A stretch of DNA of 64,000 nucleotides from positions 10,106,001 to 10,170,000 of the forward strand of contig NZ_CP107772.1 of NCBI RefSeq assembly GCF_036345155.1, written 5' to 3'. Position 1 is the first letter of the stretch. Each line of letters opens with the position of its first letter. The notes beneath the pieces were generated by a model. That model did not search any database, was not told where the DNA came from, and worked only from the letters and a program-made list of their open reading frames with translations. A program made the position numbers and the translations under genes. Source of the stretch: Streptomyces sp. NBC_00582 (GTDB lineage Bacteria; Actinomycetota; Actinomycetes; Streptomycetales; Streptomycetaceae). This document shows positions 16,591 to 24,788 of this stretch, piece after piece.

Positions 16591-17195
16591 TAGGAGGCCG
16601 GGTCGGCGATCCGCTCCGCGAGGTCGCCGACCTCGCGGACGAAGGAGCGGTGCCCCAGCGACCGGTAGACGTCGTCGCCGCGGACCTGTGAGATCGCCGC
16701 GGTCTCCAGCAGCGCCAGCAGACCCAGGCCGATCACCGCCGCCTCGGCGTCGGAGACGGACGTACGGGCCTTGCGGATCAACCGCACCAACTCGTCCAGC
16801 AACTCCGTCCGGCTCTCCTGGCGCCGCGCCTCCGCGTCCTGGCTCATGCCGGCCGACGACACGAAGAACACCGTGGCGGCCGACCGGTGCTCGCCCATCC
16901 AGGCCAGCAGCGAGGTGACGGCCGCTCCGGTGTCCGCGCCCGGTTCGTGGGCCTGCGTGATCGCCTGCAACTGCTCGCGCAGCGCGGCGGCGAACGCCCG
17001 CATGGCCTCCGCCAGGATCTGGTCCTTGGAGGAGAAGTGGTAGTACACGGCTGCCGAGGTCATCTCCGCACGAGCGGCGATGTCGGCCACCGTCACCTCG
17101 TCCGGCGGCTGCGTGGCGAACAACTCCGTGGCTGCCTCGACCACCCACTGCTTGCGCGAGGGACGGTGAGCGGCGCGGGTTCCGGATGTCGTCAT
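16590..17195 (-). CDS. TetR-family transcriptional regulator
   Basis: 201 residues. N-terminal helix-turn-helix: TVADIAARAEMTSAAVYYHFSSKDQIL, the TetR_N signature with the YYHF recognition helix. The C-terminal ligand domain is helical and unassigned. Divergent from a second TetR gene (17336), with the best operator copy between them, so either protein may own the site. The TAG stop (16590-16592) lies exactly on the edge of the MITE-like element; the stop would be TAG with or without the insertion because the target is CTAG. Confidence 0.92.
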   Translation of the reverse strand: MTTSGTRAAHRPSRKQWVVEAATELFATQPPDEVTVADIAARAEMTSAAVYYHFSSKDQILAEAMRAFAAALREQLQAITQAHEPGADTGAAVTSLLAWMGEHRSAATVFFVSSAGMSQDAEARRQESRTELLDELVRLIRKARTSVSDAEAAVIGLGLLALLETAAISQVRGDDVYRSLGHRSFVREVGDLAERIADPAS

Positions 17196-17271
17196 GCTGT
17201 CAAGTATGCCGGGACCTCGATGCCTCGGAGGCCAACGCGCAGCAGGAGTTTTACGGACGGACGGTGGGAGT

Positions 17272-17292
17272 TACTGGATACAATGGTCAGTA
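17272..17292. promoter_or_regulatory. best copy of the putative TetR-type operator
   Basis: Perfect 5-bp half-sites TACTG and CAGTA separated by 11 bases, in the 140-bp gap between the two divergent TetR genes and 44 bases before the ATG at 17336. TetR proteins usually regulate themselves, so this copy is the natural anchor for the motif. The sequence TACAAT within it could be a -10 element. Confidence 0.55.
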
Positions 17293-17335
17293 CGCAGGGT
17301 CCACGGACGCGGGCTCGAGGCAGCGGGCAGGGAGC

Positions 17336-17983
17336 ATGATGGCCACCACGAAGAACGGCAAGCAGCCCGCCCACCGGCCCTCGCGGCGGCAGCACATCAT
17401 CACCGCCGCAGTGAGGGTGTTCGGCCGCAACGGCTTCGCGGAGACCAGCATCCAGGACATCGCCGACGAGGCCCAGGTGGTCCCCACGGCCGTCTACTAC
17501 CACTTCGACGGCAAGGAAGAGCTGCTCGAACTCGCCATGCGCCGGGTCTTCGACCAGTTGAACGCGGTCGTGGAGGCGGCCCGGCCGGAGTCCGAACCCG
17601 GTGACGCGGAAGGCCTGGTCCGTGTCATCGACGCCGTGTGGGACTGGGTGGAGCAGAACCCGGACGAGGCCCGGCTGTACCAGGTGCAGGTCGCCTCCGC
17701 CAACGGCAACGTCAAGGTACTGAGGGACGAGTTCGAACAGCGACACATCCAGCGTGGCTACGACTATCTGCCCGAGGGCACCACGCGCAGCCCCCGCGCG
17801 GCCAAGGCCCGGCACGCGACACAGGCCCTCGCGGTCCGCACGCTGATCAGTACGACCATGCTCGTCACCGCACTGCGGGCGGAGGGAGGACCGCTGTCCC
17901 AGCTGCCCTCCCGGTCCGTGCTGGAGGCGGTCAGGGCGCTGGCGCTGCGCATCGTCGCCGCCGAGCAGAAGCCGGCCGACTGA
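17336..17983 (+). CDS. TetR-family transcriptional regulator, likely regulon controller
   Basis: 215 residues. The helix-turn-helix is TSIQDIADEAQVVPTAVYYHFDGKEELL; the preceding basic segment is HRPSRRQHIITAAVRVFGRNGF. The C-terminal half (FDQLNAVVEAARPESEPGD to the end) is the ligand-binding dimerisation domain. Related to regulators of fatty-acid/acyl-CoA catabolism by context only. Start ATG 17336 with GGGAG upstream, chosen over upstream in-frame codons that would run through the operator. The neighbouring operator at 17272-17292 recurs in the promoters of the oxygenase, dehydrogenase and acyl-CoA genes. Confidence 0.92.
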   Translation: MMATTKNGKQPAHRPSRRQHIITAAVRVFGRNGFAETSIQDIADEAQVVPTAVYYHFDGKEELLELAMRRVFDQLNAVVEAARPESEPGDAEGLVRVIDAVWDWVEQNPDEARLYQVQVASANGNVKVLRDEFEQRHIQRGYDYLPEGTTRSPRAAKARHATQALAVRTLISTTMLVTALRAEGGPLSQLPSRSVLEAVRALALRIVAAEQKPAD

Positions 17984-18009
17984 GGCCCCTCACCCCCGCA
18001 GTGGCCTGC

Positions 18010-18714
18010 TCACCAGGGCAGTGGCCTGCGATCGGCGAACAGCCCGCCCGTCGTCCCGTCGCCCACGGGAAGCGTCGCCAGCCAGACCGGCGTGTCCGCA
18101 CCCTCCTCCGGCCCGCGCGGGGCGGACGGGCCGCCCATGCCGCTGCGGGTCCAGCCGGGGTCGGCGGCGTTGACCAGGACGCCCGTGCCGGCCACCTCGG
18201 CCGCGAGCATCCGGGTGAGGGCGTTGAGCGCCGCCTTGGAGATCCGGTAGGCGGGGTGGCGGCCGGAGTCCATCAGCGTCAGTGAACCGTAGGAGCTGGT
18301 GACGTTCACCACCCGGCCGTAGCCGGCTGTCACCATGCCCGGCACGACGGCCTCGGCCACGCGCCAGGCGCCGGCGAGATTGGTGTCCAGCGTCGCGCGC
18401 AGGATGTCCTCGTCGATGTACGGAGGCCGTAGTCCCCCGTCCAGGGACACTCCGGCGTTGTTCACCAGGACGTCGATCCCGCCGACCAGGTCCCGTGCCT
18501 TGCCGACCGCTTCCGCGACGCTCTTCGCGGAGGTCACGTCCAGCGCCAGCGGCACCGCCGCCGGGCCGATGGCGCGACACGCCTCCTCGGCCGCCTCCGG
18601 TCGTCGTGCCCCGACCAGGACCCGTAGTCCCCGGTCCGCGAGCTGCTGGCCGATCTCCAGGCCGATGCCGCGTGCCCCGCCGGTCACCAGCGCCGTTCTG
18701 CCGTCCCGCCCCAT
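18010..18714 (-). CDS. short-chain dehydrogenase/reductase (SDR)
   Basis: 234 residues. TGGARGIGLEIGQQL is the nucleotide-binding motif (T-G-x3-G-x-G), NNAGV follows, catalytic Ser in VTSSYG and Tyr-x3-Lys as YRISK. The C-terminus is short after ADPGWTRSGMGG, as in carbonyl-reductase-like SDRs that work as monomers. It is the last gene of a leftward operon: small unknown protein, PPDK-like, acyl-CoA dehydrogenase, DUF35, thiolase, SDR. It ends close to the convergent TetR gene (27 bases apart), with no clear terminator between. Confidence 0.9.
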   Translation of the reverse strand: MGRDGRTALVTGGARGIGLEIGQQLADRGLRVLVGARRPEAAEEACRAIGPAAVPLALDVTSAKSVAEAVGKARDLVGGIDVLVNNAGVSLDGGLRPPYIDEDILRATLDTNLAGAWRVAEAVVPGMVTAGYGRVVNVTSSYGSLTLMDSGRHPAYRISKAALNALTRMLAAEVAGTGVLVNAADPGWTRSGMGGPSAPRGPEEGADTPVWLATLPVGDGTTGGLFADRRPLPW

Positions 18715-18731
18715 GACCTGCCCGCCGCCTC

Positions 18732-19886
18732 TCACACCGTCAGGACCGAGCACGCGCTGATCCCGGGCGCCCCGTAGACATGGGTGAAGCCCACCCGGGG
18801 GTCGCCCGGCACCTGCACACCGGGCGCCCGGCCCTGCAACTGTCGTACGACCTCGTGGAACTGCCGCAGCCCGGAGGCGCCGACGGGCTCCCCGCCGGCC
18901 AGGCAGCCGCCGTCGGTGTTGACCGGTATCCGGCCCGTGGGATCGGTGGCGCCGTCGGTCAGCAGCTCCTCCTGCTCGCCGTGGCCGCACAGTCCGGTCT
19001 CGGCCAGGTGGATCAGCTCCGAGCCGCTGTCCGTGTCCTGCAACTGGGCGACCTGTACGTCGGCGGGCCGCACCCCCGCCGCGCGGAAGACCGCCTCCGC
19101 GGCGTCCACGCTGGGGCTGCGGTGCGGTCCCGGCGGCAGCCACGGCGAGAACACCTCGAACGAACCGAACCGCCGGGTCCGGAAGGCCAACGACGCCAGC
19201 CTCACCGGACGTTCGCACAGGTCGAACGCGCGGTCGCCCAGGGCGAGGACCAAGGCCGCCGCGCCCTGACCGGGAGAACAGAACATGTACTGGGTGAGCG
19301 GGGGACTGACCTCGGCGGAGTCGAGGATCTCCTGCTCCGTCAGCGGCTTGCGCCGCCAGGCCAGGGGATGGTGCGAGCCGTTGCGGAAGGCCCGCGCGGC
19401 GACCTTTGCCAGCGCCCGCTCGGAGATGCCGTGCTCGTACAGGTACCGCTGCGTCTTCAGCGCGAAGAACTGGGTCGTGAGCATCATGCCGGTCTCGGCG
19501 TACCAGTCGCCCAGGCCGTAGCGGGCGGCGGAGACGTGGAAGGCACCGCGCTCGTGCTTGTCGAACCCCACCGCCAGCCCCAGCGAGGCCTCACCCGCGC
19601 GCAGCGCGCTGGCCACCGCGAGCACGGTCGAGGCGCCGGTCGCGCAGCCGTTCTGCACATTGACGAACGGCACTCCGGTCAGGCCCAGTCGGCCCACCAG
19701 CGTGTCGGGCTTGCCGGACACGTCGGAGCCGCCGGCCGCGTAGCCGATCTCCTCCCAGGCGACACCGGCGTCCGCCAGAGCCTCGCGTACGGCACGCGCG
19801 GCCATGTCCATGCCGCTCACGCTCTCGTCGCGGCCGAAGGGGTGCATCCCGCATCCGACCACATAGACGTCGTCGGGCCGGCTCAT
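18732..19886 (-). CDS. thiolase-superfamily protein (SCP2-thiolase type), possible aldolase
   Basis: 384 residues. The N-terminal nucleophile region reads FVNVQNGCATGAST (Cys retained). The second catalytic motif is GGCLAGGEPVGASG, where the usual G-H-P histidine is replaced by Glu, and the C-terminal Cys region is YGAPGISACSVLTV. It starts with a 4-base overlap with a DUF35 gene. Known thiolase/DUF35 pairs include SCPx-type thiolases and the retro-aldolase Ltp2-ChsH2 of steroid side-chain breakdown, so cleavage of a branched or cyclic acyl-CoA by thiolysis or retro-aldol reaction are both possible. The changed GHP motif makes ordinary thiolysis less certain. Confidence 0.85.
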   Translation of the reverse strand: MSRPDDVYVVGCGMHPFGRDESVSGMDMAARAVREALADAGVAWEEIGYAAGGSDVSGKPDTLVGRLGLTGVPFVNVQNGCATGASTVLAVASALRAGEASLGLAVGFDKHERGAFHVSAARYGLGDWYAETGMMLTTQFFALKTQRYLYEHGISERALAKVAARAFRNGSHHPLAWRRKPLTEQEILDSAEVSPPLTQYMFCSPGQGAAALVLALGDRAFDLCERPVRLASLAFRTRRFGSFEVFSPWLPPGPHRSPSVDAAEAVFRAAGVRPADVQVAQLQDTDSGSELIHLAETGLCGHGEQEELLTDGATDPTGRIPVNTDGGCLAGGEPVGASGLRQFHEVVRQLQGRAPGVQVPGDPRVGFTHVYGAPGISACSVLTV

Positions 19887-20335
19887 CGCTCCCCGTCCCG
19901 CTCCGGGCGGAAGGCGAACGTCGCCACCTCGGTCCCGTCCTCGTCCCGGTAGGCGGGCACCGAGGTGAGCCGGACCGGCAGACCGATCCGGATCTCCGCG
20001 CGGCTCACCGCGAGGCGCGCCTCGACGAGCACCTCACCGAGGTCCACATAGCCCACGTGGTACGGCCGGTGGCCGCCGGCCGGCGGCCGGTACGGCGGTT
20101 TCGGCGGGAACGCCTGGAGCGTCCACGACCACACGTGCCCGCTCACCGGCAGCACATGCGCGGACATCGCCTCGTCCGAACACCGGGGGCACGAGGCCTG
20201 CCGGGGGAAGACGACGGTGCCGCACCCGGAGCACCGGGCGCCCACGAGAGGCGGTGGATCCCCGTCGTCGAATTCCCGGGTCCCCCGGGTCTCCCCGCTT
20301 TCGAACAGCGACTCGTCTATGAGTCTGGTGGTCAC
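19883..20335 (-). CDS. OB-fold zinc-ribbon protein (DUF35), thiolase partner
   Basis: 150 residues. An N-terminal rubredoxin-like zinc ribbon CSGCGTVVFPRQASCPRC (C-x2-C-x10-C-x2-C) is followed by an OB fold (GHVWSWTLQAFPPKPPY, PYHVGYVDLGEVLVEARL). DUF35 proteins bind acyl-CoA and form obligate complexes with thiolase-like or hydratase subunits. Start GTG 20335 has GGAGGA about 10 bases upstream; the stop overlaps the thiolase ATG. It sits between acyl-CoA dehydrogenase and thiolase genes, as expected for a beta-oxidation-like module. Confidence 0.88.
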   Translation of the reverse strand: MTTRLIDESLFESGETRGTREFDDGDPPPLVGARCSGCGTVVFPRQASCPRCSDEAMSAHVLPVSGHVWSWTLQAFPPKPPYRPPAGGHRPYHVGYVDLGEVLVEARLAVSRAEIRIGLPVRLTSVPAYRDEDGTEVATFAFRPERDGER

Positions 20336-20360
20336 GTTCCGTCCTCCTTCCACGTCCACG

Positions 20361-21479
20361 TCACCAGCCCAGCAGCCCGGCCAGCCGTTCCCGATGGTGT
20401 GCGGCTCCGCCCAGCAACACCGCGTCGGACAGGGCGCGCCGGAAGTAGAGGTGCGCGTCGTGCTCCCAGGTGAAGCCCATCCCCCCGTGGAGCTGCACGC
20501 ACTCGGCGGTGACGGAGGCGAACGCCTCGCCGCACCACGCCTGGGCCACCGCTGCCGCCTCGGCCAGCGCCTCCGGCGAGCCGTCCGCGCGGACCGCGCG
20601 CACCACGGCCGACCGTGCGGCCTCGACCTGGAGCAGCATGTCGGCACAGGCGTGCTTGACAGCCTGGAAGCCGCCGAGCGCCCTGCCGAACTGGGTACGG
20701 TCGCGCACATGGGCCACCGTCATGTCCAAGGCGGCCTGTGCCCCGCCCAGTTGCTCGGCGGCCAGCGCCACCAGGGCCACGTCCAGGGCGCGGGAGACGA
20801 CGTCCGCCCCCTCGCCGCCGGCGGTGAGCGCCCGGACCCGGGCACCGGAGAAGGAGACCACCGCCTGGCCCCGGCTGAGGTCCAGCGTGGGCACCCGGCG
20901 CACCGTGACCCCCGGTTCGCGCGGCTCGGCCAGGAAGAGGTCGACGCCGTCGGTTCCGACCGCGGCCACCACCAGCGCCTCGGCGTCGGCGCCGTCGAGG
21001 ACGTACGGCGCGGTGCCGTCGAGCAGGGGGACACTGCCCTGCCATGAGACGGCCACCGGCACGGCGTCGGCCCGCCACGTCCCGTCGAGCGCGACCACCG
21101 CCAGGGCGTGCACCGCGCCCTCGGCCAGCTTCGCCAGCGCCCTGTCGGCCGTACCACAGCCGGCCAGCACCTGCCCGGCCAGCACGGTGGAGGTCAGCAG
21201 CGGGACCGGTGCCAGGGTCCTGCCCAACTCCTCACAGACGACGGCGATCTCGGCGAGGCCGCCGATGCCGCCCGCCGACTCCGGGAGGCCGAGGGCCGCG
21301 AGGCCGACCTGCCGGCCGAGGGCGTCCCACAGCCCGGCGTCGATGCCGGGGGCGTCCTCGGACAGCCGGCGTACCGCGGCGGTGCCGCCGGCGTCCGCGC
21401 ACACCGACCGTACGGTCTCGCGCAGGTCCTCCAGCTCGGTTTCCGACAGGGTCGTGTCGGCGGTCGCGGTGGTCGTCAT
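20361..21479 (-). CDS. acyl-CoA dehydrogenase family protein
   Basis: 372-residue flavoprotein of the ACAD fold. The C-terminal helical part has RTQFGRALGGFQAVKHACADM and VQLHGGMGFTWEHDAHLYFRRA, typical of the family. The region where most ACADs have the catalytic Glu ends instead with DAVLLGGAAHHRERL, so the usual base is missing here. That is typical of the non-catalytic or alternative subunit of alpha2beta2 ACADs acting on steroid-like CoA esters. A catalytic partner could be the ACAD at 25700. Its start overlaps the PPDK-like stop (ATGA). Confidence 0.85.
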   Translation of the reverse strand: MTTTATADTTLSETELEDLRETVRSVCADAGGTAAVRRLSEDAPGIDAGLWDALGRQVGLAALGLPESAGGIGGLAEIAVVCEELGRTLAPVPLLTSTVLAGQVLAGCGTADRALAKLAEGAVHALAVVALDGTWRADAVPVAVSWQGSVPLLDGTAPYVLDGADAEALVVAAVGTDGVDLFLAEPREPGVTVRRVPTLDLSRGQAVVSFSGARVRALTAGGEGADVVSRALDVALVALAAEQLGGAQAALDMTVAHVRDRTQFGRALGGFQAVKHACADMLLQVEAARSAVVRAVRADGSPEALAEAAAVAQAWCGEAFASVTAECVQLHGGMGFTWEHDAHLYFRRALSDAVLLGGAAHHRERLAGLLGW

Positions 21480-24058
21480 CGTGCGCTCCCGGTCTCTTCG
21501 CGCGGCTGCAGGGCACTGTGCGCGGCCGCCATCCGGGCCACCGGCACGCGGTGCGCGGAACAGGAGACGTAGTCGAGACCGAGGTCGTCGCAGAACGCGA
21601 TCGACTCGGGGTCCCCGCCGTGCTCACCGCAGACGCCCAGCTTGATTCCGGGCCGTACCTCCCGTGCCCGCTCGGCCGCCAGGCGGACCAGGGAACCCAC
21701 GCCGTGCGGGTCGAGCCGGGCGAACGGGCTGGCGGTCAGGAATCCGCGCTCCTGGTAGGAGGTGAGCACCTGGCGCTCGACGTCGTCCCGGGAGAACCCG
21801 TAGGTGAGCTGGGTGAGGTCGTTGGTGCCGAAGGAGAAGAACTCGGCGTGCTCGGCGAGTTCGCCGGCCAGCAGCGCGGCCCGAGGGGTCTCGATCATCG
21901 TGCCGAGCCGGTACGGGACCTCCACGCCGGTGCGGGCGGCGACCGCGTCGGCGGCCGCCCGTACGTACGCGGCCGCGGCCGCCAGTTCCTCCGGCAGGCT
22001 GACGAGCGGGATCATCACCTCCAGCTCAGGCCGGATTCCGGTGGCCGCCACATCGGCCCAGGCGGTGAAGAGCGCCTCGGCCTGCGCCGGGTAGAGCCTC
22101 TCGTGCAGCAGCGCCAGTCGTACGCCGCGCAGCCCGAGCATGGGGTTCGCCTCGCGCAGCGCGGCGGCCCGCTGCTCCTCTGCCGCGTCCAGGGACTGTC
22201 CGGGGGCGGGCAGGAACTCGTGCAGCGGGGCGTCCAACAGGCGCACGGTCACCGGGCGGTTCCCCACGGCGGCCAGCAGTGCGCGGAAGTCCTCGTGCTG
22301 GGCGCGTTCCAGCGCCACCAGCGCCTCGTCGCGGGCGGCCGGGTCCGCGGCCAGGAGCACCCGGCGGATCAGCGGCAGCCGTCCGCCGAGGAACTGGTGT
22401 TCCGTACGGCACAGCCCCACGCCCTCCGCGCCCAGGGCGAGGGCGGTCTCCACCTCGGCGGCCGTGTCGGCGTTGACCCGCACACCCAGTCGGCGCACGC
22501 CGTCCGCCCACTCCAGCACGGTGGACAGCTCGGGTGGCGGTCCGGCCACACTGACGCTCAGCGTCCCCGCGTAGACGGCGCCGGTACGGCCGTCCAGCGA
22601 GACGGGGTCGCCCTCCCGCACGACCCGCTCGCCGAAGTGCACGGTCCCGGCGGCCGGGTCCACGCGCAGCCCCTCGGCGCCGCACACCGCGGGCTTGCCG
22701 GCGCCCCGCGCCACCACGGCGGCATGCGAGGCGATGCCGCCGCTGCCGGTCAGCACGGCGGCGGACGCCAGCATCCCGGGGACGTCCGCCGGGGTCGTCT
22801 CGGTAGCCACGAGCACCACCCGAGTACCGTCCGCGGCCAGTTCGAGGGCACGTTCACTGGACAGCACGACCGCTCCGGTCGCCGCGCCCGGCGAGGCGGG
22901 CAGCCCCTTCACCAGGAGTTCCTCCCCGCCGGTGAGCCGAAGCTGCGGGTGCAGCAGTTCCTGCACCTGCGCGGGCGTGATCCGCTGGACGGCCTCCGCA
23001 CGGCCGAGCGCCCCGTCCCGGGCCAGGTCCGCCGCCAGACACACCGAGGCGCGAAGCGGTGGGCGGAGTTGCGCCGTGGCGGAGAGCAGGGAGATCTCGT
23101 CGTCGCGCACCTCGAAGTCGACCGACACCGGCGCGCGCAGATGGCGTTCCAGGGTGAGCAGGGAGTGTTCGAGAAGGGCGGTGCCGCCCGCGAGCCGGTC
23201 CAGCGGTTCGCCGGTGTGCGGCGGCGGGGCGCTGCGGCGCACACCCCGGAAGAAGGAGCCCTGGGGGGAGAGACGCCCGGTCTCGGGATCCCGGCTGACC
23301 GCCGTGCCGTAGCCCGAGTGGTCCGCCGGGCCGATGCGCAAGGCCTGCACATGCAGGGCGACGGCCAGGTCGGCGGGGAGCCGCTGGGCCCGGCGGGCCC
23401 TTCTCGCACGAGGCGAGTCCCAGCGGCCGAGGAGGGCGCGGGCGGCCAGCGCGAGCTGCTGAGCCGGGTCGTCGGGGAAGGGCCGGGAGCCGTGCTCCGC
23501 CACCAGGGACAGCAGCACCTCCACCCGGTCCCGCGGTCCGGGCGTGTCCAGAAGGGCGTCGTCGAGCACCGCGGCGGGCACGTCGAGGGCGTACTCGGCG
23601 ATCATGCGCACGGTGGTGGCCCACACGTCGTACAGCGCGTCCGCACGGCCGATGACGGCGCACAGGTCGTCGAGACGGCCGCGGGCGACGCCGAGACAGG
23701 CCAGGTCGGGCGGCAGTCCGGCGATCTCGGTCGGCGCGCTCGCCGACAGGCGCAGCAGCAGGGGCCGGGCCGCGTCCCCGATGTGCCGCCCCGAGAGCTG
23801 TTCGACCAGGTCCACGGCGGCTTCTGCGGTGCCGGGTTCGCGCAGCGACGCGGCGGCGCCCGTCGGCACGGTGAGCCCGGGCACGACCGGCAGCCCGAGG
23901 GCCACCAGCCGGTCCATCGCCGCGCCGTGCGCGCCGAGCTCGTCGGCGTCGAGGCCCCGGATCCGTCCCTGCCCGTAGGGCACCAGGATGCGGCCGGGGC
24001 TCGCGGAGGCCGTCCCGGCCGGTGCGAGCGGGCCCGTCTCGCGGTCGGTGACGCTCAA
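21476..24058 (-). CDS. pyruvate-phosphate-dikinase-like protein with degenerate ATP-grasp domain
   Basis: 860 residues, the full length of PPDK. The swivel His is intact (GGIASHAAVVARG, about residue 445) and so is the PEP/pyruvate TIM barrel: VRVNADT, VRLLDAPLHEF, GTMIETPRA, SFGTNDLTQ, CGEHGGDP and the catalytic Cys in YVSCSAHRVP (about 833). By contrast the ATP-grasp residues known from Clostridium PPDK are lost: GGKG is GAHG, the V-R-S-G-A-R arginines read LSASAP, and the Q-T-R of the adenine/phosphate site reads SAT. So it should take phosphate from PEP but not from ATP. Start TTG 24058 overlaps the preceding stop (TTGA), with GGAG upstream. Confidence 0.88.
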   Translation of the reverse strand: MSVTDRETGPLAPAGTASASPGRILVPYGQGRIRGLDADELGAHGAAMDRLVALGLPVVPGLTVPTGAAASLREPGTAEAAVDLVEQLSGRHIGDAARPLLLRLSASAPTEIAGLPPDLACLGVARGRLDDLCAVIGRADALYDVWATTVRMIAEYALDVPAAVLDDALLDTPGPRDRVEVLLSLVAEHGSRPFPDDPAQQLALAARALLGRWDSPRARRARRAQRLPADLAVALHVQALRIGPADHSGYGTAVSRDPETGRLSPQGSFFRGVRRSAPPPHTGEPLDRLAGGTALLEHSLLTLERHLRAPVSVDFEVRDDEISLLSATAQLRPPLRASVCLAADLARDGALGRAEAVQRITPAQVQELLHPQLRLTGGEELLVKGLPASPGAATGAVVLSSERALELAADGTRVVLVATETTPADVPGMLASAAVLTGSGGIASHAAVVARGAGKPAVCGAEGLRVDPAAGTVHFGERVVREGDPVSLDGRTGAVYAGTLSVSVAGPPPELSTVLEWADGVRRLGVRVNADTAAEVETALALGAEGVGLCRTEHQFLGGRLPLIRRVLLAADPAARDEALVALERAQHEDFRALLAAVGNRPVTVRLLDAPLHEFLPAPGQSLDAAEEQRAAALREANPMLGLRGVRLALLHERLYPAQAEALFTAWADVAATGIRPELEVMIPLVSLPEELAAAAAYVRAAADAVAARTGVEVPYRLGTMIETPRAALLAGELAEHAEFFSFGTNDLTQLTYGFSRDDVERQVLTSYQERGFLTASPFARLDPHGVGSLVRLAAERAREVRPGIKLGVCGEHGGDPESIAFCDDLGLDYVSCSAHRVPVARMAAAHSALQPREETGSAR

Positions 24059-24687
24059 CCCCGGCTCCTCGTGACCAGCTCCTCTTCCCGGGCCTCGTCC
24101 TCGGCCCGGCTGATTCCGAGCACGAGCAGCAGCTCCTGGTGCAGCCGCATCCACACGGTGTGGTACGAGTCGCACAGCGGCGAGGCCAGCCACGCCGGCG
24201 CGCCGTCGTCGAAGCGGTCGAGCGCGTCCTCCAGCGCCGTCAGGTACCGCCCGCTGCCCGCGAGCACTTGGTCCAGCCGGCGCAGCACGGGCTGGATGGC
24301 CTCGTGCACGTCCTCCAGCGACTCGCGCACCGCGGCGTCGTAGACATCGTCCGAGTGGTCGTTGGCGGTGCCGTCGGGGCGGCACTGCCATGCCGTGCAC
24401 ACATCCCGGATCTTCCGGTTGACCGGCAGGAACGCCTCGTAGGCCGCGATGATCCGCTCCTCCTGCTCGGAGCCGGCGGGAACCCGAAGAATCCGCGCGG
24501 CGGCCGCCTTGGCCCGCTCGGTCGGCAGCACCACCGGCCCCTTCACCATCGCCAGTCCGGCGTCGACCAGTGGACGGTGCTCGGACTCCGGCCGACCGCG
24601 CCACATCCCACGCAGAACGAGGTCGACGACGGCTTCGCTGAGGGGCTCGTCGGGTGCGTCCGGAAGGTTTACGGCAGCAGATTGCAT
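24055..24687 (-). CDS. unknown helical protein coupled to the PPDK-like gene
   Basis: 210 residues (212 if GTG 24693 is used). Mostly alpha-helical, charged, no membrane segment. It has two notable blocks: GPVVLPTERAKAAAARILRV, which could be a winged-helix-like start, and NRKIRDVCTAWQCRPDG, with two cysteines five residues apart. The C-terminal half (ESLEDVHEAIQPVLRRLDQVL...LDRFDDGAPAWL) is predicted coiled helices. I do not recognise the family. Its stop overlaps the PPDK-like start (TTGA), so the two are translated together. A regulatory or acceptor-carrier role in phosphotransfer is plausible but unproven. Confidence 0.75.
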   Translation of the reverse strand: MQSAAVNLPDAPDEPLSEAVVDLVLRGMWRGRPESEHRPLVDAGLAMVKGPVVLPTERAKAAAARILRVPAGSEQEERIIAAYEAFLPVNRKIRDVCTAWQCRPDGTANDHSDDVYDAAVRESLEDVHEAIQPVLRRLDQVLAGSGRYLTALEDALDRFDDGAPAWLASPLCDSYHTVWMRLHQELLLVLGISRAEDEAREEELVTRSRG

Positions 24688-24767
24688 CGCCACACCTTTT
24701 CCCCGGTTCTGTGGTGACCGGTTCCTCGGTTCTGTGTTGCCCGGAGGTTACGCCCCGGCAGGCAGGT

Positions 24768-24788
24768 TAGTGAAGAGGGTCTCAAGAA
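24768..24788. promoter_or_regulatory. putative TetR-type operator upstream of the PPDK-like operon
   Basis: TAGTG-N11-AAGAA, 81 bases before the first gene of the leftward operon, overlapping the last codons of the crotonase gene. Same spacing as the other copies; the right half deviates at one position. Confidence 0.35.

Noticed and set aside
17190..17215. TTGACA-like element next to the start of the leftward TetR gene
   Set aside because: It is only a few bases before the start codon, so it cannot be a -35 box for that gene.
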